A stretch of DNA of 64,000 nucleotides from an uncultured Bacteroidales bacterium (GCA_902800215.1 CADCDS010000008.1:1-64000), one strand, 5' to 3'; shown: positions 34,663-43,993, counted from the first letter of the stretch. A program made the numbers and translations. Notes: generated by a model from the sequence alone, not told the origin.

Positions 34663-34694
34663 CAAAGGTACTGCTTTTTTTGCAAATGTGCAAA
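34663..34694 (-). promoter_or_regulatory. Promoter of the DUF4874/DUF4832 gene
   Basis: Minus strand: TTTG at 34691-34694, 20-nt spacer, TACCTTTG at 34663-34670. Confidence 0.85.
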
Positions 34695-34756
34695 CCTATT
34701 CAATAAAACTTTTCTTTCGCATTCGCGAGGCAATATCTTTTCCTTATCTCCGCACC

Positions 34757-34774
34757 TTTCGTAATGTTACGAAA
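34757..34774. other. Perfect 18-bp inverted repeat
   Basis: TTTCGTAA-TG-TTACGAAA in the spacer after the TamB fusion gene. No T run follows on either strand, so it is not a classic terminator; it could be an operator or a mRNA 3' hairpin. Confidence 0.5.
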
Positions 34775-34788
34775 AATGAACCCTTTGA

Positions 34789-37700
34789 TCAGAACGGATA
34801 GCCGATGCCGAAGTTGATACGGATGGCATCGAGTGCCGACGGGATATTAAAATAGGTGGTGATCGGTGCGTTGTAATCGGGTTTTCCTTCCTTGTCATAC
34901 CGGTAGGTCTGGTAAGGCGCATGGATAGCCACACCGATATCCAGCCGCACAACGAGTCCGTCGATATCCAGTCGCAGACCGGCACCGGTACCGAGAGCAA
35001 TCTGTTTCGCCCATTCCGGGTTATTGAGAATACCATCCCGTAAGGTCTCCGGGATCTCCAGTTTAGCGATATACTCCTCCATTCCGGCGGCTTTGAGCAT
35101 ATCCGTGAGAGATAACCAGTTCCATACGTTTCCGGCATCTACAAAGGCCGCACCGTATAGTTTCCACACGATAGGGAAACGCAGTTCGAAATTCGCTTCC
35201 AACTTCACATCGCCCGAGTGGAAGAAGTTCTGGTTATACTTGGCGGAATAGAAGTTACCCGGTCCGTAAGCATAGGCTGTTGCAGCACGGAGACTGTTCG
35301 GTCCACCGGTGTAGAACGCTTCCGAGAGCGGTGTGAAATTCGAGTTACCCACCGGTATATTCGCTCCGGCAAAGAGACGGGTAGCGATCGAGACCTTATC
35401 CGTGAAATTGAATTTATTCCTCAGTTCCGCCTGCAGTTTGACAAACTGATTAAACGTGATCTTGCCGAACGGTTTTTCCATATCCTCCCATTTGTATCCT
35501 AACGCACAATAGAGGGCGTTGAGGATGTTTCCCGACTCCTTGATACCGAGGTTAAGGAAGGTGTTCACATGCCTTTTGGCACGGTAGTCATTATAGACGA
35601 AGTTATACGCGATAGAGGGCACAAACTCATCTCCGGCGATCACCTTGATGAGTTGCGGATATTCCGCCGCCTTATCCAGCAGACTGTCCGACTCCGCTTT
35701 CATGCGCACCACGGAGAGCGAGAAAGGAGTGAACGCATGCGTGATATAAGGACTGTTGGCAGAACGGATGAAATAGGAGAAGGAGCCGGTGATCTTATGT
35801 ACCCCGTATCCACCGGCGATGTTCTCGTACTGATAACCGAGCATGTATCGGGTGTCCCCTTGCGGGTTGTTATCACCCTTCCAATGCAGATAAGGGAAGA
35901 TAAGAGATGCATTCAGACCCAGTTTGTAGGTATCCGTCTTACGGGGATCCCCCGGGTGACGGTTTCGCAATGCCCAGTAATAGGCACCGTTACCTTTGAG
36001 CGTGAACGTCTCGCCGTGACCGAGGATATTCTTGATGGAGGACTTGAGCGTCAGATCCGGTCCGATACTGTTATTCGACCGATAGGCGACACCTGCATCG
36101 GCTGTCAGACCGTAGGTGCGGATGATACTGTCCGACCGGTACCATTCCTTTCGTTTCCAGTCCTTGGTGGCACGCACCGCCAAACCGGATTTGTACAGTT
36201 CTCCTTCCAGCACATTGTTATAATCGCGTTGGGAGAAGAGCCGCAGCTGCACGTTGCCGTCCTTGGTCAGTTTATAATCGGCAGAAAAGGAATTGAGCAG
36301 ACCACTGGTGGAGTTGATCTCAGGGTTGTCGGTAAGGGTAGACCCTAAAGTCAGCCGCAGACGTTCTTTGAAGAAGGACTTACTGATGGAGATATTCATG
36401 TCGTTGGTGGTGCCGCCGGCATGGGTACTCTGCGCACTGCTGACATCAATATCGATCACCTTACCCACTTTGGAGTTGGCTAATGCGGCATTGATACGAC
36501 TGTTGATGATGGAGGACAAGGCATAGCCGCTCCGTTGTGCCGCTACGTTACTCTCCCCGACGTACATACCGGTAGCCAAGAGCGTAGCCGCCAGACCTTC
36601 CCGGGTACCTTCATCGACAGTAGCCAGTTCTCGTGTTATAGCCTCATCATCCGGTGCTTCGAGGAAGAAAGCAATGCTCTTCAGACCGATGGTATCCAGT
36701 GCACCGTGTACCCGTACACCGGTAACAAAATCCACCCGTCGTGTCTCTTCTTCTTCCGATTCCACATCGGCTTTCACTTTCTGCGAAGCGGAGATATTCA
36801 GTTGCGTCTGACCAATCGGTCCGTTAAAGACCACATGACTGCCGGAATCCAACCGGAACGGCATGATGGGGTATATCTTCGGCGAATAAAGCACTTTGCC
36901 GTCATCGACGTGGATCCGTCCATGCAGGGCAAGCGAGTCGATGGAAGCCACCGGACAATGCACCGTAACCGCACCGTGCGGTTTGACTTGCGCTAAGTTC
37001 TTCTTATCAATCGGATAGGTGATGTCGGTGGATGGTAAGAGTGCCACTTCGACGTCAGCAATGATACTGTCCAGCGCACCGGAGACGGTTCCATGCAGAT
37101 CGGTAGCCAAAGCGCCATGCACCGGTAGCGGTCCACCGGCAGGTAGAGACACCGGCACCAGACTGTCTGCATCCAAGCGGATGTTCAGACGCATGCTATC
37201 CAGGTCCAATCCACCGTTCAAAGCGATAAAGGTGCTATCCACCATGTATATCGGCAGACCGTTGAGGTCCACATGGTTATGCTGCATAATAATCGGTGTC
37301 TCGCCTAAACGGACATCGACCGCATAAGGTATGTATTGTGCCTTAATCCCGACGGGTTGCACTTGCGCAGAGATGTCGGTGACAAACGGTAAACCGTCCA
37401 CGGAAGCGGAAGCACGAACGGCTCCGTGCAGATCGATGTCGGGGAGGGTGACAAAACCGTCCATGAGTTCCAAAGGCAGTTCATCCGGATGCACCTCCAC
37501 CCGGAGGGCATTCGTATAGGTGTCTGAGGAGGAGAGACGGATATCCACCGCCCTGTTTCCGAACTCCTTATCACCGTATGCGAGACTATCCAGCATCAGT
37601 AGTCCGGTACCGCTGATCTGTTGACCGACCTTATGTACATCCATGCGGAAGGCGGCATCCGTACAGAGGCCATAGAAATCCGAGGCACCGTCGGTAAGGA

Positions 37701-39252
37701 AGGTATTGGTCGTCACAAACGCATCCGTCGTGCTGTCCGTCATCGTCACGTCCAAGGCCGCTTCTGCAGTCGGCAGGCGAAGAGAAGGAGGAAGGGTAAC
37801 GGCGATCGGCGAAAGATGAACGGTCGAAGAGTCCGCATCGGAACGGATGGCCAAGGAGAGTTGGTCAAAATCCACGCCGAGACTGTCTAAGATCGCCTGT
37901 GCCGGACTGTTCCTGGCGATATGCAGATCGGTCTGAATAGCAGGTATCAGATGCCGGATCCGTTCCGGTTGATACAAATCGCTATCCTGAATGGCTTCCA
38001 ACAGTGGTGAAAGGCTGTCCAGGAAGGTAAAGAGCGACATCGGAGTACGCACATCGAGTTGAAGCGAAGGCATGGTGATGGCCACCGAAGTGCTGTCATC
38101 CGGAGATGTCGTTGTAATTCCCCTACCCGATGCCTCGATGTCACCGGTCAAGGTGCGCAAAGGCAGGTCGGTCACAAAAGGAGACAGATCCACATGACCG
38201 ATATGAACCGTCGCATCATAGACTTCCTCATCGATGGCATAGGATGCTTTGAGTCGGGCTTGGTTCCCTTGATAGGTCACGGCACCGACAGTGGAAACCT
38301 GCATGGTAGCTAAATCCATCTGCGCTTCCGACAGATCGGCTTCAGCACCCATCTCATCGGAACGCACATAGATACCGTCACTGGTGATGAGGTTCTTTTC
38401 CAGATCGACACAGGCCTCGGTACGCACGGTGTCAACAGGGATACGCAGGTCGTTCATGACAAAGGTTAGTTGTCCCACTTCCAACCGTCGGGCTTCGTAC
38501 CGATTCGCACCTACATCCGCCAAGGCATTGGTAGCGATACTCCGTGTACGGACATCGATACCCATGGGGTTGAGGCGAAACCGCACATTGCGGATATCGG
38601 CATTCGGTACGTCAAAAGCCATCAGCAGCGGTGTGGTGTCCTTGGGTAGGGTATCCACTTCCGGACTGTCCTGCGTTGGCCGCAAATCGATCGCTACATC
38701 CGCATCATACAGACACAGGTCACGGATGGGATATTGGCCATCCGCTATGATGATCTGAGGACTGTTTAGCGTCAACAGACCTAACATACCGTCGATGCCT
38801 ACTGCTTCAATCAGGCTGTCAGAATGGATGACAGCGGAATCCAATAGCAGTTGTTCCAGAATAATAGGAAATTGGAGATCGGATATTGGAGATTGGATAT
38901 TGGCTGTTTGTGCGGTGGCTTTGAACCGTAAGGAACGGGTGTACAGCAAGGTGTCTTGACCGCGGTGACCGATGAAGAGACTGTCGATCTGCACGTCGAT
39001 GGGTAAGTCCACATCGCCTTTGTACGCCCGATAAAAGGTTAAAGGCGAATGATGGAAAGGCGAGAGATAAATATGCCCTAAGTCAATATCCAAACCCGTC
39101 TGTTCCCGGGCGACCGCTATTCCGATATCCAGCACGGCTTGCCGCACCGTAGGTACATACAGTACGCACACGACGGTAGTCAGTACCCAGAACACGATAC
39201 CGAACAGCACACCCAAGAAGGCGCAGAATATATTAGAAATTCTTCTGAACAC
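34789..39252 (-). CDS. TamB - Omp85 (TamL/TamA-like) barrel fusion
   Basis: A single 1487-residue chain. Residues about 1-40 form a signal anchor (FLGVLFGIVFWVLTTVVCVLYV). Residues to about 1040 are TamB-like: AsmA-type start, long beta-rich repeats and the conserved C-terminal TamB segment (LLATGMYVGESN near 890; SKSFFKERLRLTLGSTLTDN near 960; DYNNVLEGELYKSGLAVRATKDW). Bacteroidetes TamB proteins normally end here. Instead the frame continues about 445 residues as an Omp85 barrel: repeated aromatic beta strands, GGPNSLRAATAYAYGPGNFY (about 1335, the TamL/BamA lid motif), FVDAGNVWNW and a final INFGIGYPF. No POTRA domains are visible. TamB bridges inner and outer membrane; here bridge and barrel are covalent. 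GTG at 39252 (or TTG 39255) is the start, overlapping the previous gene. A GGAGATTGG word repeat is in frame near residue 125. Confidence 0.85.
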   Translation of the reverse strand: MFRRISNIFCAFLGVLFGIVFWVLTTVVCVLYVPTVRQAVLDIGIAVAREQTGLDIDLGHIYLSPFHHSPLTFYRAYKGDVDLPIDVQIDSLFIGHRGQDTLLYTRSLRFKATAQTANIQSPISDLQFPIILEQLLLDSAVIHSDSLIEAVGIDGMLGLLTLNSPQIIIADGQYPIRDLCLYDADVAIDLRPTQDSPEVDTLPKDTTPLLMAFDVPNADIRNVRFRLNPMGIDVRTRSIATNALADVGANRYEARRLEVGQLTFVMNDLRIPVDTVRTEACVDLEKNLITSDGIYVRSDEMGAEADLSEAQMDLATMQVSTVGAVTYQGNQARLKASYAIDEEVYDATVHIGHVDLSPFVTDLPLRTLTGDIEASGRGITTTSPDDSTSVAITMPSLQLDVRTPMSLFTFLDSLSPLLEAIQDSDLYQPERIRHLIPAIQTDLHIARNSPAQAILDSLGVDFDQLSLAIRSDADSSTVHLSPIAVTLPPSLRLPTAEAALDVTMTDSTTDAFVTTNTFLTDGASDFYGLCTDAAFRMDVHKVGQQISGTGLLMLDSLAYGDKEFGNRAVDIRLSSSDTYTNALRVEVHPDELPLELMDGFVTLPDIDLHGAVRASASVDGLPFVTDISAQVQPVGIKAQYIPYAVDVRLGETPIIMQHNHVDLNGLPIYMVDSTFIALNGGLDLDSMRLNIRLDADSLVPVSLPAGGPLPVHGALATDLHGTVSGALDSIIADVEVALLPSTDITYPIDKKNLAQVKPHGAVTVHCPVASIDSLALHGRIHVDDGKVLYSPKIYPIMPFRLDSGSHVVFNGPIGQTQLNISASQKVKADVESEEEETRRVDFVTGVRVHGALDTIGLKSIAFFLEAPDDEAITRELATVDEGTREGLAATLLATGMYVGESNVAAQRSGYALSSIINSRINAALANSKVGKVIDIDVSSAQSTHAGGTTNDMNISISKSFFKERLRLTLGSTLTDNPEINSTSGLLNSFSADYKLTKDGNVQLRLFSQRDYNNVLEGELYKSGLAVRATKDWKRKEWYRSDSIIRTYGLTADAGVAYRSNNSIGPDLTLKSSIKNILGHGETFTLKGNGAYYWALRNRHPGDPRKTDTYKLGLNASLIFPYLHWKGDNNPQGDTRYMLGYQYENIAGGYGVHKITGSFSYFIRSANSPYITHAFTPFSLSVVRMKAESDSLLDKAAEYPQLIKVIAGDEFVPSIAYNFVYNDYRAKRHVNTFLNLGIKESGNILNALYCALGYKWEDMEKPFGKITFNQFVKLQAELRNKFNFTDKVSIATRLFAGANIPVGNSNFTPLSEAFYTGGPNSLRAATAYAYGPGNFYSAKYNQNFFHSGDVKLEANFELRFPIVWKLYGAAFVDAGNVWNWLSLTDMLKAAGMEEYIAKLEIPETLRDGILNNPEWAKQIALGTGAGLRLDIDGLVVRLDIGVAIHAPYQTYRYDKEGKPDYNAPITTYFNIPSALDAIRINFGIGYPF
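38868..38904. repeat. GGAGATTGGATATTGG word repeat inside the TamB fusion gene
   Basis: GGA(A/G/T)ATTGG words, four units, in frame; encodes NIQSPISDLQFPII. Confidence 0.85.
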
Positions 39253-40057
39253 CAAACTTCAATCCATACATTCCGGGAGTAAACTGACTGGCTAACAAGT
39301 TCTTCAATTTACCGGAGAAGATGATGATATCGTTGCTGTACTCATTATGACGGTCACCGGTAACGGCATCCTCATAGAACCGTGTCGTTCCGCTATAACC
39401 GAAACTCATGATGGAAAAGAAGATCTGGAACGTGCTCTTGCGGTTAAACCGGTAGGTGATCACCGGCGACACCTGGCATCCGTAAGTGACGCTGTGCCGT
39501 AAACCATCGTAGTCGGTGCCGATCACCGCACCGTCTTTGACACGCGGAAACTCCATACCTGCATACAGGTGCGCTTCCAACCAGATGCCCACTTTGTCGT
39601 TAAACAGCGTCTTCATACGGTAACGCACATACGGCGCCGCTTCCCAAGAACCGTGCATCACCCGGATGCTCTCCTCGTATTTGGTGCCGTCATCTTTGAT
39701 GTAGTTCGTCGTGGTGTACGTATCCGAATAAGCACCACCGAAACGCAAACCCAGATAGATGCGTTCCTTCAGTTTCCATCCGATCTCCGGTGTGAAAGCG
39801 ATCGACCAACCGTTCTCCTTCTTATCCGTCTTGGAGTCATGATGGAAATAGATGTCGAAGTTATACCCGTAGTACAACTTCTGCTTCCACAGCGGGATCT
39901 CCTGCACCGGTACTTCCACCGCCACACTGTCCGTCGCCGTCTGCGTCTCACCGGCTACCGTCGCTACACCCATCACACCTTCCGAGATCGGATCCTGCGC
40001 CATCATCGGCAGCATACCTAACACCGCTGCCAAAATAGATATATAAATTTTCTTCAT
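39233..40057 (-). CDS. Outer membrane beta-barrel protein, unknown function
   Basis: A 274-residue exported protein: signal peptide MKKIYISILAAVLGMLPMMAQ, a low-complexity T/V/E-rich linker (about 25-55), then about ten amphipathic strands (YYGYNFDIYFHHDS ... GIWLEAHLYAGMEF ... YGLKFGVQKNF) ending in Phe, as in small outer membrane barrels. I do not recognise a named family. The ATG at 40057 is chosen; a longer frame adds MANGERRMV, encoded wholly by a CGCCATTAGCC word repeat. It overlaps the TamB fusion gene by 20 bp and may be its client or partner. Confidence 0.8.
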   Translation of the reverse strand: MKKIYISILAAVLGMLPMMAQDPISEGVMGVATVAGETQTATDSVAVEVPVQEIPLWKQKLYYGYNFDIYFHHDSKTDKKENGWSIAFTPEIGWKLKERIYLGLRFGGAYSDTYTTTNYIKDDGTKYEESIRVMHGSWEAAPYVRYRMKTLFNDKVGIWLEAHLYAGMEFPRVKDGAVIGTDYDGLRHSVTYGCQVSPVITYRFNRKSTFQIFFSIMSFGYSGTTRFYEDAVTGDRHNEYSNDIIIFSGKLKNLLASQFTPGMYGLKFGVQKNF

Positions 40058-40060
40058 AAC

Positions 40061-40090
40061 CATTCGCCTTTCGCCATTAGCCATTAACCT
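40061..40090. repeat. CATTCGCC/CATTAGCC word repeat
   Basis: CCATTCGCCTTTCGCCATTAG-type words at the junction of the antiporter stop and the barrel gene. Confidence 0.8.
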
Positions 40091-41436
40091 TTATGATCAT
40101 TCTCCGTCATATTTTTGAAGAACAGATTCACCACCCGTTTGGTGATGATCGTATGACTGAGCAGTTTCTGTACCCGTCCGGAATGCGTTTGCAGTTTTTC
40201 TTCCGAAGCGGTGGTTGTCATCTGTTCCTTGCGTGCCACTTCTTCCTCCCGACGGTCGATCTTATCGCGCATGCGCTCAGGTGCATGCTTATAAATAAAG
40301 TTATAACACGGCATGGTGCCCTTCATGATATAAGGAGTCAGGAAGGTCGTCAGCACCGATGCGGCCACGATGATCGGATAGATCGCCGGATCGGTCACCT
40401 GCAGTTTGGATCCCAGTGCCGCGATGATGAAAGAGAACTCACCGATCTGCACGAAGGAGAATCCCGTCTGCATCGCATCTTTGAGCGTCTGACCGCCCCA
40501 CCAGCAACCAAGGGTACCGAAGGTGATCATACCGACAATGATGACAACAGAGACAAAGAGGATCGATGACCAGTATTCGGCTAACGACGCCGGGTCGATC
40601 ATCATACCGACGGAGACGAAGAAGATGGCGGAGAAGACATACTTCAGCGGCGCCATGAGTTTCTCTATCCGGTGGGACTCCAAGGTCTCGGCTAACACCA
40701 TACCCATTACAAACGCACCCAGTGCGCTACTGAATCCGGCTTCTTCCGCCGTCAGCGCCATACCTAAACACAGACCCAAGGCCAGAATGATGAGGATCTC
40801 ATCGTTCAGGTGCTTGCGCACCTTGCGGAACAGCGTCGGGATGATCAATATACCGACGATGAACCAGACGGCCAAGGTGGCGGCTAAGACACCGATGGTT
40901 TTCAGCATCACCACGCCTTCAAAACTACCTTTCTCTGCGATTCCGGACAGCAGCACCAACAGCACCACCGCCACGATATCTTCCAAAATCAGGATACTCG
41001 TAGCACCCTTCACGAAACGCGCTTTACCCAGTCCGGCTTCATCCACCGCTTTCATCACGATCGTCGTGCTGGACATACAGAGCATCGCGGCTAAGAAGAG
41101 GGAGTTCATGTTATCCAGTTGGGCAAAACGACCGACACCGTAACCTAAGAGCAGCATACCGCCGATGATGGTGGCGGCACCGATAAGGGCGGTTTTTCCA
41201 CTCTCTAACAGGTTCTTGATGCGGAACTCCAGACCGATGCAGAACAGCACAAAGAGCACACCGATATTTCCCCAGGCCTCTACGTTCTCGTGGCTCACCA
41301 GGTTCTCTCCGAAGAGATTTGGCCCCACTAAGATACCGGCCACAATGTAACCCAAAACGACCGGCTGCTTGAGCAGTTTGAACAACAAACTCACCACGCC
41401 GGCCGTGATCATTAAGATGTATAAGTCTTGTACCAT
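40084..41436 (-). CDS. CPA2-family cation:proton antiporter (KefB/GerN-like)
   Basis: A 450-residue inner-membrane protein with about 12 helices. GYIVAGILVGPNLFGE (about 30), the CPA2 ion-binding region and FVQIGEFSFIIAALG (about 335) are family signatures. The cytoplasmic tail (from about 390) is short and charged, with no RCK/TrkA-N domain. Likely exchanges K+ or Na+ for H+. ATG at 41436 is used because the promoter (41461-41492) excludes the longer frame. The minus strand continues with the barrel and TamB fusion genes, so those may be one transcript. Confidence 0.92.
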   Translation of the reverse strand: MVQDLYILMITAGVVSLLFKLLKQPVVLGYIVAGILVGPNLFGENLVSHENVEAWGNIGVLFVLFCIGLEFRIKNLLESGKTALIGAATIIGGMLLLGYGVGRFAQLDNMNSLFLAAMLCMSSTTIVMKAVDEAGLGKARFVKGATSILILEDIVAVVLLVLLSGIAEKGSFEGVVMLKTIGVLAATLAVWFIVGILIIPTLFRKVRKHLNDEILIILALGLCLGMALTAEEAGFSSALGAFVMGMVLAETLESHRIEKLMAPLKYVFSAIFFVSVGMMIDPASLAEYWSSILFVSVVIIVGMITFGTLGCWWGGQTLKDAMQTGFSFVQIGEFSFIIAALGSKLQVTDPAIYPIIVAASVLTTFLTPYIMKGTMPCYNFIYKHAPERMRDKIDRREEEVARKEQMTTTASEEKLQTHSGRVQKLLSHTIITKRVVNLFFKNMTENDHKG

Positions 41437-41460
41437 ACGTATAGAAATTGTTTGCGGCTG

Positions 41461-41492
41461 CAAAATTACAAAAAAAAAATGAAATGTGCAAG
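41461..41492 (-). promoter_or_regulatory. Promoter of the antiporter operon
   Basis: Minus strand: CTTG at 41489-41492, 20-nt spacer, TAATTTTG at 41461-41468. Its -33 box is 5 bp from the -33 box of the divergent murI promoter. Confidence 0.82.
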
Positions 41493-41497
41493 AATTA

Positions 41498-41529
41498 TTT
41501 GCATATATGCAAAATTTTTCGTACCTTTG
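41498..41529 (+). promoter_or_regulatory. Promoter of murI
   Basis: TTTG at 41498-41501, 20-nt spacer beginning CATATATGC, TACCTTTG at 41522-41529, 10 nt before the start codon; the transcript should have almost no leader. Confidence 0.85.
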
Positions 41530-41538
41530 CAGCCGATT

Positions 41539-42408
41539 ATGGCAAAGATCGGTGTTTTTGACAGCGGATACGGAGGACTGACGATATTGGAAGCAATCCG
41601 GAAAGAGATTCCTGAGTACGACTATCTGTACTTAGGCGATAACGCCCGTGCTCCCTATGGCACCCACTCTTTTGACGTGATCTACCGCTACACCCTGCAG
41701 GCCGTTAACTACCTGATCGAGCAGGACTGTGCACTCATCATTCTCGCCTGTAACACAGCAAGTGCGAAGGCGCTACGAACGATTCAGCAGACTTATTTGA
41801 TATCCCGGAATATCGGTATCCCGGAATCCCGAAGAGTGAATGTACTCGGAGTGATAAGGCCGACCGTGGAAGCCGTGCCGGAGATGACCAAAACCGGACA
41901 CGTAGGTATCCTTGCCACACCGGCGACCGTGAGTTCGGAGAGCTATGTGCTGGAGTTAGAGAAGATAGCCAAGAGCCAAGAGCTAAGAGCTAAAAGCTTA
42001 GTCGTTACGCAACAAGCGTGCCCGATGTGGGTACCGCTGATTGAAGCCGGAGAACATACGCAGGAAGGTGCCGATTATTTCGTGGAGAAATATATCCGTG
42101 AGATTCTTGCCAAAGATCCGCAGATCGATACACTCGTACTCGGTTGCACCCACTATCCGCTACTCATCGAAAAGATAGAAAAGAGTCTAAAGTCGAAAGT
42201 CGAAAGTCAAAAGATTCAGATCATTGCGCAGGGAGAATTGGAAGCCAAATCGTTAGCCGACTATCTGACCCGTCATCCGGAGTACCGGGAACAACTGTCC
42301 ACCAACGGTACCTGCACCTATCTGACTACAGAAAATGCGGATCGTTTTGCACAATCCGCATCGCAGTTCCTAGGTTCCGCTATTCAAGCGGAACACATTA
42401 GCTTTTAG
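41539..42408 (+). CDS. murI: Glutamate racemase
   Basis: MurI makes D-glutamate for peptidoglycan. Catalytic Cys residues lie in ACNTAS (about 70) and GCTHYPLL (about 201); the start MAKIGVFDSGYGGLTILEAI is canonical. 289 residues is longer than the usual 265 because three in-frame word-repeat inserts are present: YLISRNIGIPESRRV (GGAATATCGGTATCCCGG words), KIAKSQELRAKSLV (AGCCAAGAGC words) and KSLKSKVESQKIQ (AAAGTCG words). All fall between catalytic motifs, in probable loops. The first ATG after the promoter is used; a longer upstream frame crosses the promoter. Convergent with sufB. Confidence 0.95.
   Translation: MAKIGVFDSGYGGLTILEAIRKEIPEYDYLYLGDNARAPYGTHSFDVIYRYTLQAVNYLIEQDCALIILACNTASAKALRTIQQTYLISRNIGIPESRRVNVLGVIRPTVEAVPEMTKTGHVGILATPATVSSESYVLELEKIAKSQELRAKSLVVTQQACPMWVPLIEAGEHTQEGADYFVEKYIREILAKDPQIDTLVLGCTHYPLLIEKIEKSLKSKVESQKIQIIAQGELEAKSLADYLTRHPEYREQLSTNGTCTYLTTENADRFAQSASQFLGSAIQAEHISF
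41801..41834. repeat. ATCCCGGAAT word repeat inside murI
   Basis: TATCCCGGAATATCGGTATC-type words, in frame. Confidence 0.8.
41964..42000. repeat. AGAGCCAAGAGCTA word repeat inside murI
   Basis: Five units of (AAG)AGC(C/T)A, in frame; encodes IAKSQELRAKS. Confidence 0.85.
42183..42214. repeat. AAAGTCG word repeat inside murI
   Basis: AAAGTCGAAAGTCGAAAGTC, in frame; encodes LKSKVESQK. Confidence 0.85.
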
Positions 42409-42427
42409 CTGTTAGCTATTGGCTTTT
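42397..42427. repeat. TTAGCTATTGGC word repeat
   Basis: TTAGCTTTTAGCTGTTAGC-type words covering the murI stop codon and the gap to the sufB stop. Confidence 0.8.
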
Positions 42428-43869
42428 TATCCGATTGAACCCTCCAAGGAGACTTGGAGGAGTTTTTGGGCTTCGACGGCAAACTCCATCGGCAGTTTGT
42501 CCATCACCTCTTTGGCGTAACCGTTCACGATCAGTCCCACGGCATCTTCCAGACCAATACCGCGTTGCTGGCAGTAGAAGAGTTGGTCCTCATTGATCTT
42601 ACTCGTCGTGGCCTCATGCTCCACCGTCGCCGTAGGATTCATAATGATCATGTCGGGGAAAGTATGCGCACCGCATTTATCGCCCAGCAACAACGAATCA
42701 CACTGACTGAAATTCCGGGCGTTTTCGGCTTTAGCACCCATCTTCACCAATCCCCGGTACGCATTCTGACTATGCCCGGCGGAGATACCTTTGGAAATAA
42801 TCCGTGACCTCGTGTTCTTACCGATATGAATCATCTTCGTTCCGGTGTCGGCCTGCTGGTAGTTATTGGTGACAGCCACGGAATAGAACTCGGCTGTGGA
42901 GTTATCGCCTTTGAGGATACAAGACGGATATTTCCAGGTGATCGCAGAACCGGTCTCCACCTGCGTCCAACTCAACCGTGCGTTCTCATGGGTGATGCCG
43001 CGTTTCGTCACGAAATTATAGATTCCGCCTTTACCGTTCTTATCACCCGGATACCAGTTCTGCACCGTCGAATACTTGACCTCGGCATCCTTATGCACCA
43101 CGATCTCCACAATGGCGGCATGCAACTGGTTCTCATCCCGCATCGGCGCCGTACATCCCTCCAGATAACTCAGGTACGCACCTTCATCAGCGATCAGCAA
43201 CGTGCGTTCAAACTGACCCGTGTTACCCGCATTAATGCGGAAATAGGTGCTTAGTTCCATCGGACAACGGACTCCCTTCGGCACATAGACGAACGATCCG
43301 TCGGTGAAGACCGCTGAGTTCAATGCCGCATAGAAATTATCGGAAGACGGCACCACCGAACCCAGATATTGTTGCACCAGTTCCGGATAATGCTGCACGG
43401 CTTCAGAAATCGAACAGAAGATGATCCCTTTCTCCGCCAAAGTCTCCCGGAAGGTGGTCTTAACACTCACCGAATCCATCACCGCATCGACGGCCATGTT
43501 TCCCGCTAACGCCGCCCGTTCCTCCAACGGAATACCGAGTTTATCGAAGGTCTTCATGATCTCGGGGTCGATCTCTTGCTGTTGGCTGTTAGCTATTGGC
43601 TTTTGGCTTTTCGGCGCGGCATAATAGGAAATAGCTTGGAAATCGATCTCGGGAATATCAAGGTGTGCCCAGGTAGGCACCGGCATCGTCAACCATTTGC
43701 GGTAGGCTTTGAGACGGAACTCCAGCAACCATTCCGGTTCGTGCTTCTTCGCCGAGATCAACCGAATGATGTCCTCATTCAGTCCGGCAGGTACGATATC
43801 CGTTTCGACGTCTGTCGTAAACCCGTACTTGTACTCCTGTTCCGTTATGTCCTTGATGATCTCTTCCAT
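42427..43869 (-). CDS. sufB: Fe-S cluster assembly protein SufB
   Basis: SufB is the scaffold subunit of the SufBCD complex that builds iron-sulfur clusters from sulfur taken from cysteine. The start [17 protein letters not shown] is canonical; [29 protein letters not shown] (about 335) and the C-terminal [13 protein letters not shown]-like region with the conserved Cys ([21 protein letters not shown], about 390-410) are present. 480 residues is normal. A loop near residue 90 ([13 protein letters not shown]) is encoded by a GCTGTTAGCTATTGGC word repeat. The ATG lies 2 nt after the U-tract of the tRNA-Cys terminator and no other promoter is visible, so expression needs read-through from the tRNA gene. 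sufC and sufD are not adjacent downstream, which is unusual. Confidence 0.95.
   Translation of the reverse strand: MEEIIKDITEQEYKYGFTTDVETDIVPAGLNEDIIRLISAKKHEPEWLLEFRLKAYRKWLTMPVPTWAHLDIPEIDFQAISYYAAPKSQKPIANSQQQEIDPEIMKTFDKLGIPLEERAALAGNMAVDAVMDSVSVKTTFRETLAEKGIIFCSISEAVQHYPELVQQYLGSVVPSSDNFYAALNSAVFTDGSFVYVPKGVRCPMELSTYFRINAGNTGQFERTLLIADEGAYLSYLEGCTAPMRDENQLHAAIVEIVVHKDAEVKYSTVQNWYPGDKNGKGGIYNFVTKRGITHENARLSWTQVETGSAITWKYPSCILKGDNSTAEFYSVAVTNNYQQADTGTKMIHIGKNTRSRIISKGISAGHSQNAYRGLVKMGAKAENARNFSQCDSLLLGDKCGAHTFPDMIIMNPTATVEHEATTSKINEDQLFYCQQRGIGLEDAVGLIVNGYAKEVMDKLPMEFAVEAQKLLQVSLEGSIG
43574..43612. repeat. TTGGCTGTTAGC word repeat inside sufB
   Basis: Four to five units of (C/T)TGTTGGC/TTAGC/TTTTGGC, in frame, in a loop near residue 90. 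Confidence 0.85.
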
Positions 43870-43870
43870 A

Positions 43871-43899
43871 AAAAAATGCCGCCCTTCTTCAAGGCGGCT
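43871..43899 (-). terminator. Terminator/attenuator between tRNA-Cys and sufB
   Basis: Minus strand: GCCGCC, 9-nt loop, GGCGGC, then A and six T. It begins 1 nt after the encoded CCA of tRNA-Cys and ends 2 nt before the sufB ATG, so it occupies the entire sufB initiation region. Confidence 0.85.
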
Positions 43900-43974
43900 T
43901 GGAGGCCGGTAGCGGAGTCAAACCGCTCTAAACGGTTTTGCAGACCGCTGACTAAGTCGCTCATCCAACCGGCC
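43900..43974 (-). tRNA. tRNA-Cys(GCA), CCA encoded
   Basis: 75 nt with CCA: acceptor GGCCGGT / ACCGGCC, U73, anticodon stem GCGGT / ACCGT, loop CTGCAAA (anticodon GCA), T-stem AGCGG / CCGCT. The D-loop reads AGCGACTTA, so position 19 is A rather than G, and the T-loop is TTTGACT, so position 56 is U rather than C: the usual G19-C56 elbow pair is replaced by A-U. Variable loop TTAG as in E. coli tRNA-Cys. The only one of the three tRNAs here with an encoded CCA. Confidence 0.9.
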
Positions 43975-43993
43975 GTTTCGTCAAAAGCGGGTG

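Noticed and set aside
34757-34774. Inverted repeat as terminator of the TamB fusion gene
   Set aside because: No T run follows on either strand; kept only as an unexplained palindrome.
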